Source of the DNA: Provencibacterium sp.
GTDB taxonomy: Bacteria; Bacillota; Clostridia; Oscillospirales; Ruminococcaceae
Assembly (NCBI GenBank): GCA_022792175.1
Contig: JAAWAN010000021.1
Span: 45,244 to 109,243, forward strand
Reading direction: 5' to 3'
DNA length: 64,000 nt
The notes beneath the pieces were generated by a model, which did no database searches, had not been told where the DNA came from, and saw nothing but the letters and a program-made list of their open reading frames with translations. Positions within the stretch are counted from its first letter, which is position 1; each line of letters opens with the position of its first letter. Shown here one piece after another: positions 63,020 to 64,000 of this stretch. Both the position numbers and the translations under genes were made by a program.

Positions 63020-64000
63020 TCACCGGGATTTGGACTGTTGCAGTTTTGTTGCAGTCCAAATTTTTTGCCAGAAAAATGCTTCCCTACTGAGGCTGTCCCT
63101 TTCCGGCTCCTCCGTCCCCGACAGGAAACCGCTCATCCGGTCGATGGCCTTCCGCTTTTCATCGTCCAGCACATGGGAATACTTCTTAGTGGTGACGGTA
63201 GAGGCGTGGCCCATAAGGTTCCGGATAATACGGATGGGAACATTCTGCTCCATCAGCCGGGTGGCGAAGGTGTGCCGGAGGGCATGGACATTGACCCCTT
63301 GCAGCTCACACCGTTTGCAGACCGCCTGCACCCGTTTTTGGTAGGTACGGGGGTCAGTGTAGGTCCCCCGCTTGGAGGGGAAGATGAGGCTTTGGGGATT
63401 GGGATGTCCCTCGTGGAGCTGGACCTGCCGGTAGAACATGAGTAGCCGCCAGATATTTTCATAGACCGGCGTTTCCCGGTTGCTGGTCTTGCTCTTGGGG
63501 GTCTCCTGGAGGATCAGCTCGGTCTTCTTGCCGGATGGGTCGTCAAAGAGCTGCACCCGTTCCAGGTCCTTGCAGATGCGGATGGTCCGCTTCTTCTCAT
63601 TGAGGTCGCCCCATTCCAAAGGGAGAATCTCCCCCATCCTCGCCCCGGTAAAAAGGGAGAGGAGCATGGCCACCCGTAATCTTTCGGAGAAGATCTCCTT
63701 GATGAAAATTTCCATTTCCTCCACCGTCAGCACCCGGCGTTCGGTGGGCTGTACCTCCGGGAGCCGGAGATCGGCGGCGGGATTTTCAATGATGATCTTC
63801 CCTCTGGCTTTCTCCAGGGCAGCATCCAGCACCACAAAGATGTTGTAGATGCTTTTCGGGGAAAGGCCGCCCTTCCTGTCCAATCTGCCGCTGGTTTGCA
63901 GGAAATTGAGATAGGTCTGCATATAGGAAGAATAAGTGGTTCGCTTCACCGAGGGCGGGGTCTTGTAGGTCTGGATGAAGTACAATACCCAGTCGGAGAG
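63020..64000 (-). CDS. Tyrosine-type site-specific integrase (5' end outside window)
   Basis: 326 residues visible; the frame is open to the right edge. N-terminal SAM-like core-binding domain (VKRTTYSSYMQTYLNFL), then the catalytic domain with Arg in TGARMGEILPLEWGD, the HxxR box HALRHTFATR, the second His in NLMGHAS and the nucleophile Tyr in KKYSHVLDD. It integrates or excises a mobile element, presumably the one extending right. Position beside tRNA-fMet supports tRNA-directed insertion. The true start cannot be seen. Confidence 0.93.
   Translation of the reverse strand, partial: LSDWVLYFIQTYKTPPSVKRTTYSSYMQTYLNFLQTSGRLDRKGGLSPKSIYNIFVVLDAALEKARGKIIIENPAADLRLPEVQPTERRVLTVEEMEIFIKEIFSERLRVAMLLSLFTGARMGEILPLEWGDLNEKKRTIRICKDLERVQLFDDPSGKKTELILQETPKSKTSNRETPVYENIWRLLMFYRQVQLHEGHPNPQSLIFPSKRGTYTDPRTYQKRVQAVCKRCELQGVNVHALRHTFATRLMEQNVPIRIIRNLMGHASTVTTKKYSHVLDDEKRKAIDRMSGFLSGTEEPERDSLSREAFFWQKIWTATKLQQSKSR

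Overview
The window comes from a GC-rich, anaerobic, Gram-positive (Firmicutes/Clostridia) chromosome, most plausibly a gut member of the Oscillospiraceae/Ruminococcaceae type. Pointers are the Lpl/YtcQ-type sugar ABC transporters with lipoprotein binding proteins, a BofC-type sporulation-associated protein, the rpmF/DUF177 and DUF512/der housekeeping blocks, anaerobic radical-SAM and ferredoxin-type enzymes, a PduL phosphotransacylase, GGGtGRT/NifU-like proteins, and Shine-Dalgarno-rich genes with many TTG/GTG starts. The genus is an inference; no database search was possible.

Layout. 1-4405: end of a sulfated-glycan locus (two permeases, a binding lipoprotein, a sulfatase). 4406-8812: hairpin-rich spacer, nitroreductase, rhomboid-fold membrane protein, Fe-S aldo/keto reductase, PNPOx-like protein, GH13 glucosidase. 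8941-20479: housekeeping block with penicillin-binding protein 1A, BofC-like protein, DUF177/rpmF, DUF512 radical-SAM protein, der, amidohydrolase, PAP2 phosphatase, a HEAT-like protein and uvrB with a probable SOS box. 20619-26935: tRNA-Ser(CGA), two lipoproteins, a LysM/G5/M23 cell-wall hydrolase and an EF-G-like GTPase. 27237-28007: an AT-richer orphan DpnI homologue. 28112-36120: PduL, then a second sulfatase/ABC-transporter locus with a divergent membrane-bound AraC regulator. 36205-39545: MBL hydrolase, a CrtO-like protein with a questionable N-terminus, and an ECF sigma/anti-sigma-type pair. 39808-48260: glycan locus with GH2, DUF5107-TPR protein, AraC regulator and GH35. 48261-58060: a decayed TIGR04076 gene, GGGtGRT plus NifU-like pair, PIG-L deacetylase, FAD/Rieske oxidoreductase plus YyaL-like protein, pyroglutamyl peptidase, Na/Pi cotransporter. 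58061-64000: a scarred region with an HTH-domain remnant, a decaying hydrolase/acyltransferase/DUF6320 cassette, initiator tRNA and, beside it, the tyrosine integrase of an element that continues past the right edge.

How it fits together. Two similar sulfatase plus ABC-importer loci, GH2, GH35 and GH13 enzymes and AraC-type sensors describe a forager on complex, partly sulfated host or plant glycans. The DpnI homologue would cut Dam-methylated incoming DNA. The right-hand 6 kb combines pseudogenes, a conjugative-element remnant and an integrase at tRNA-fMet, which marks an insertion hot spot. Most intergenic gaps between convergent genes hold strong hairpin terminators, several sharing a TTGCAAAA/TTTTGCAA core.
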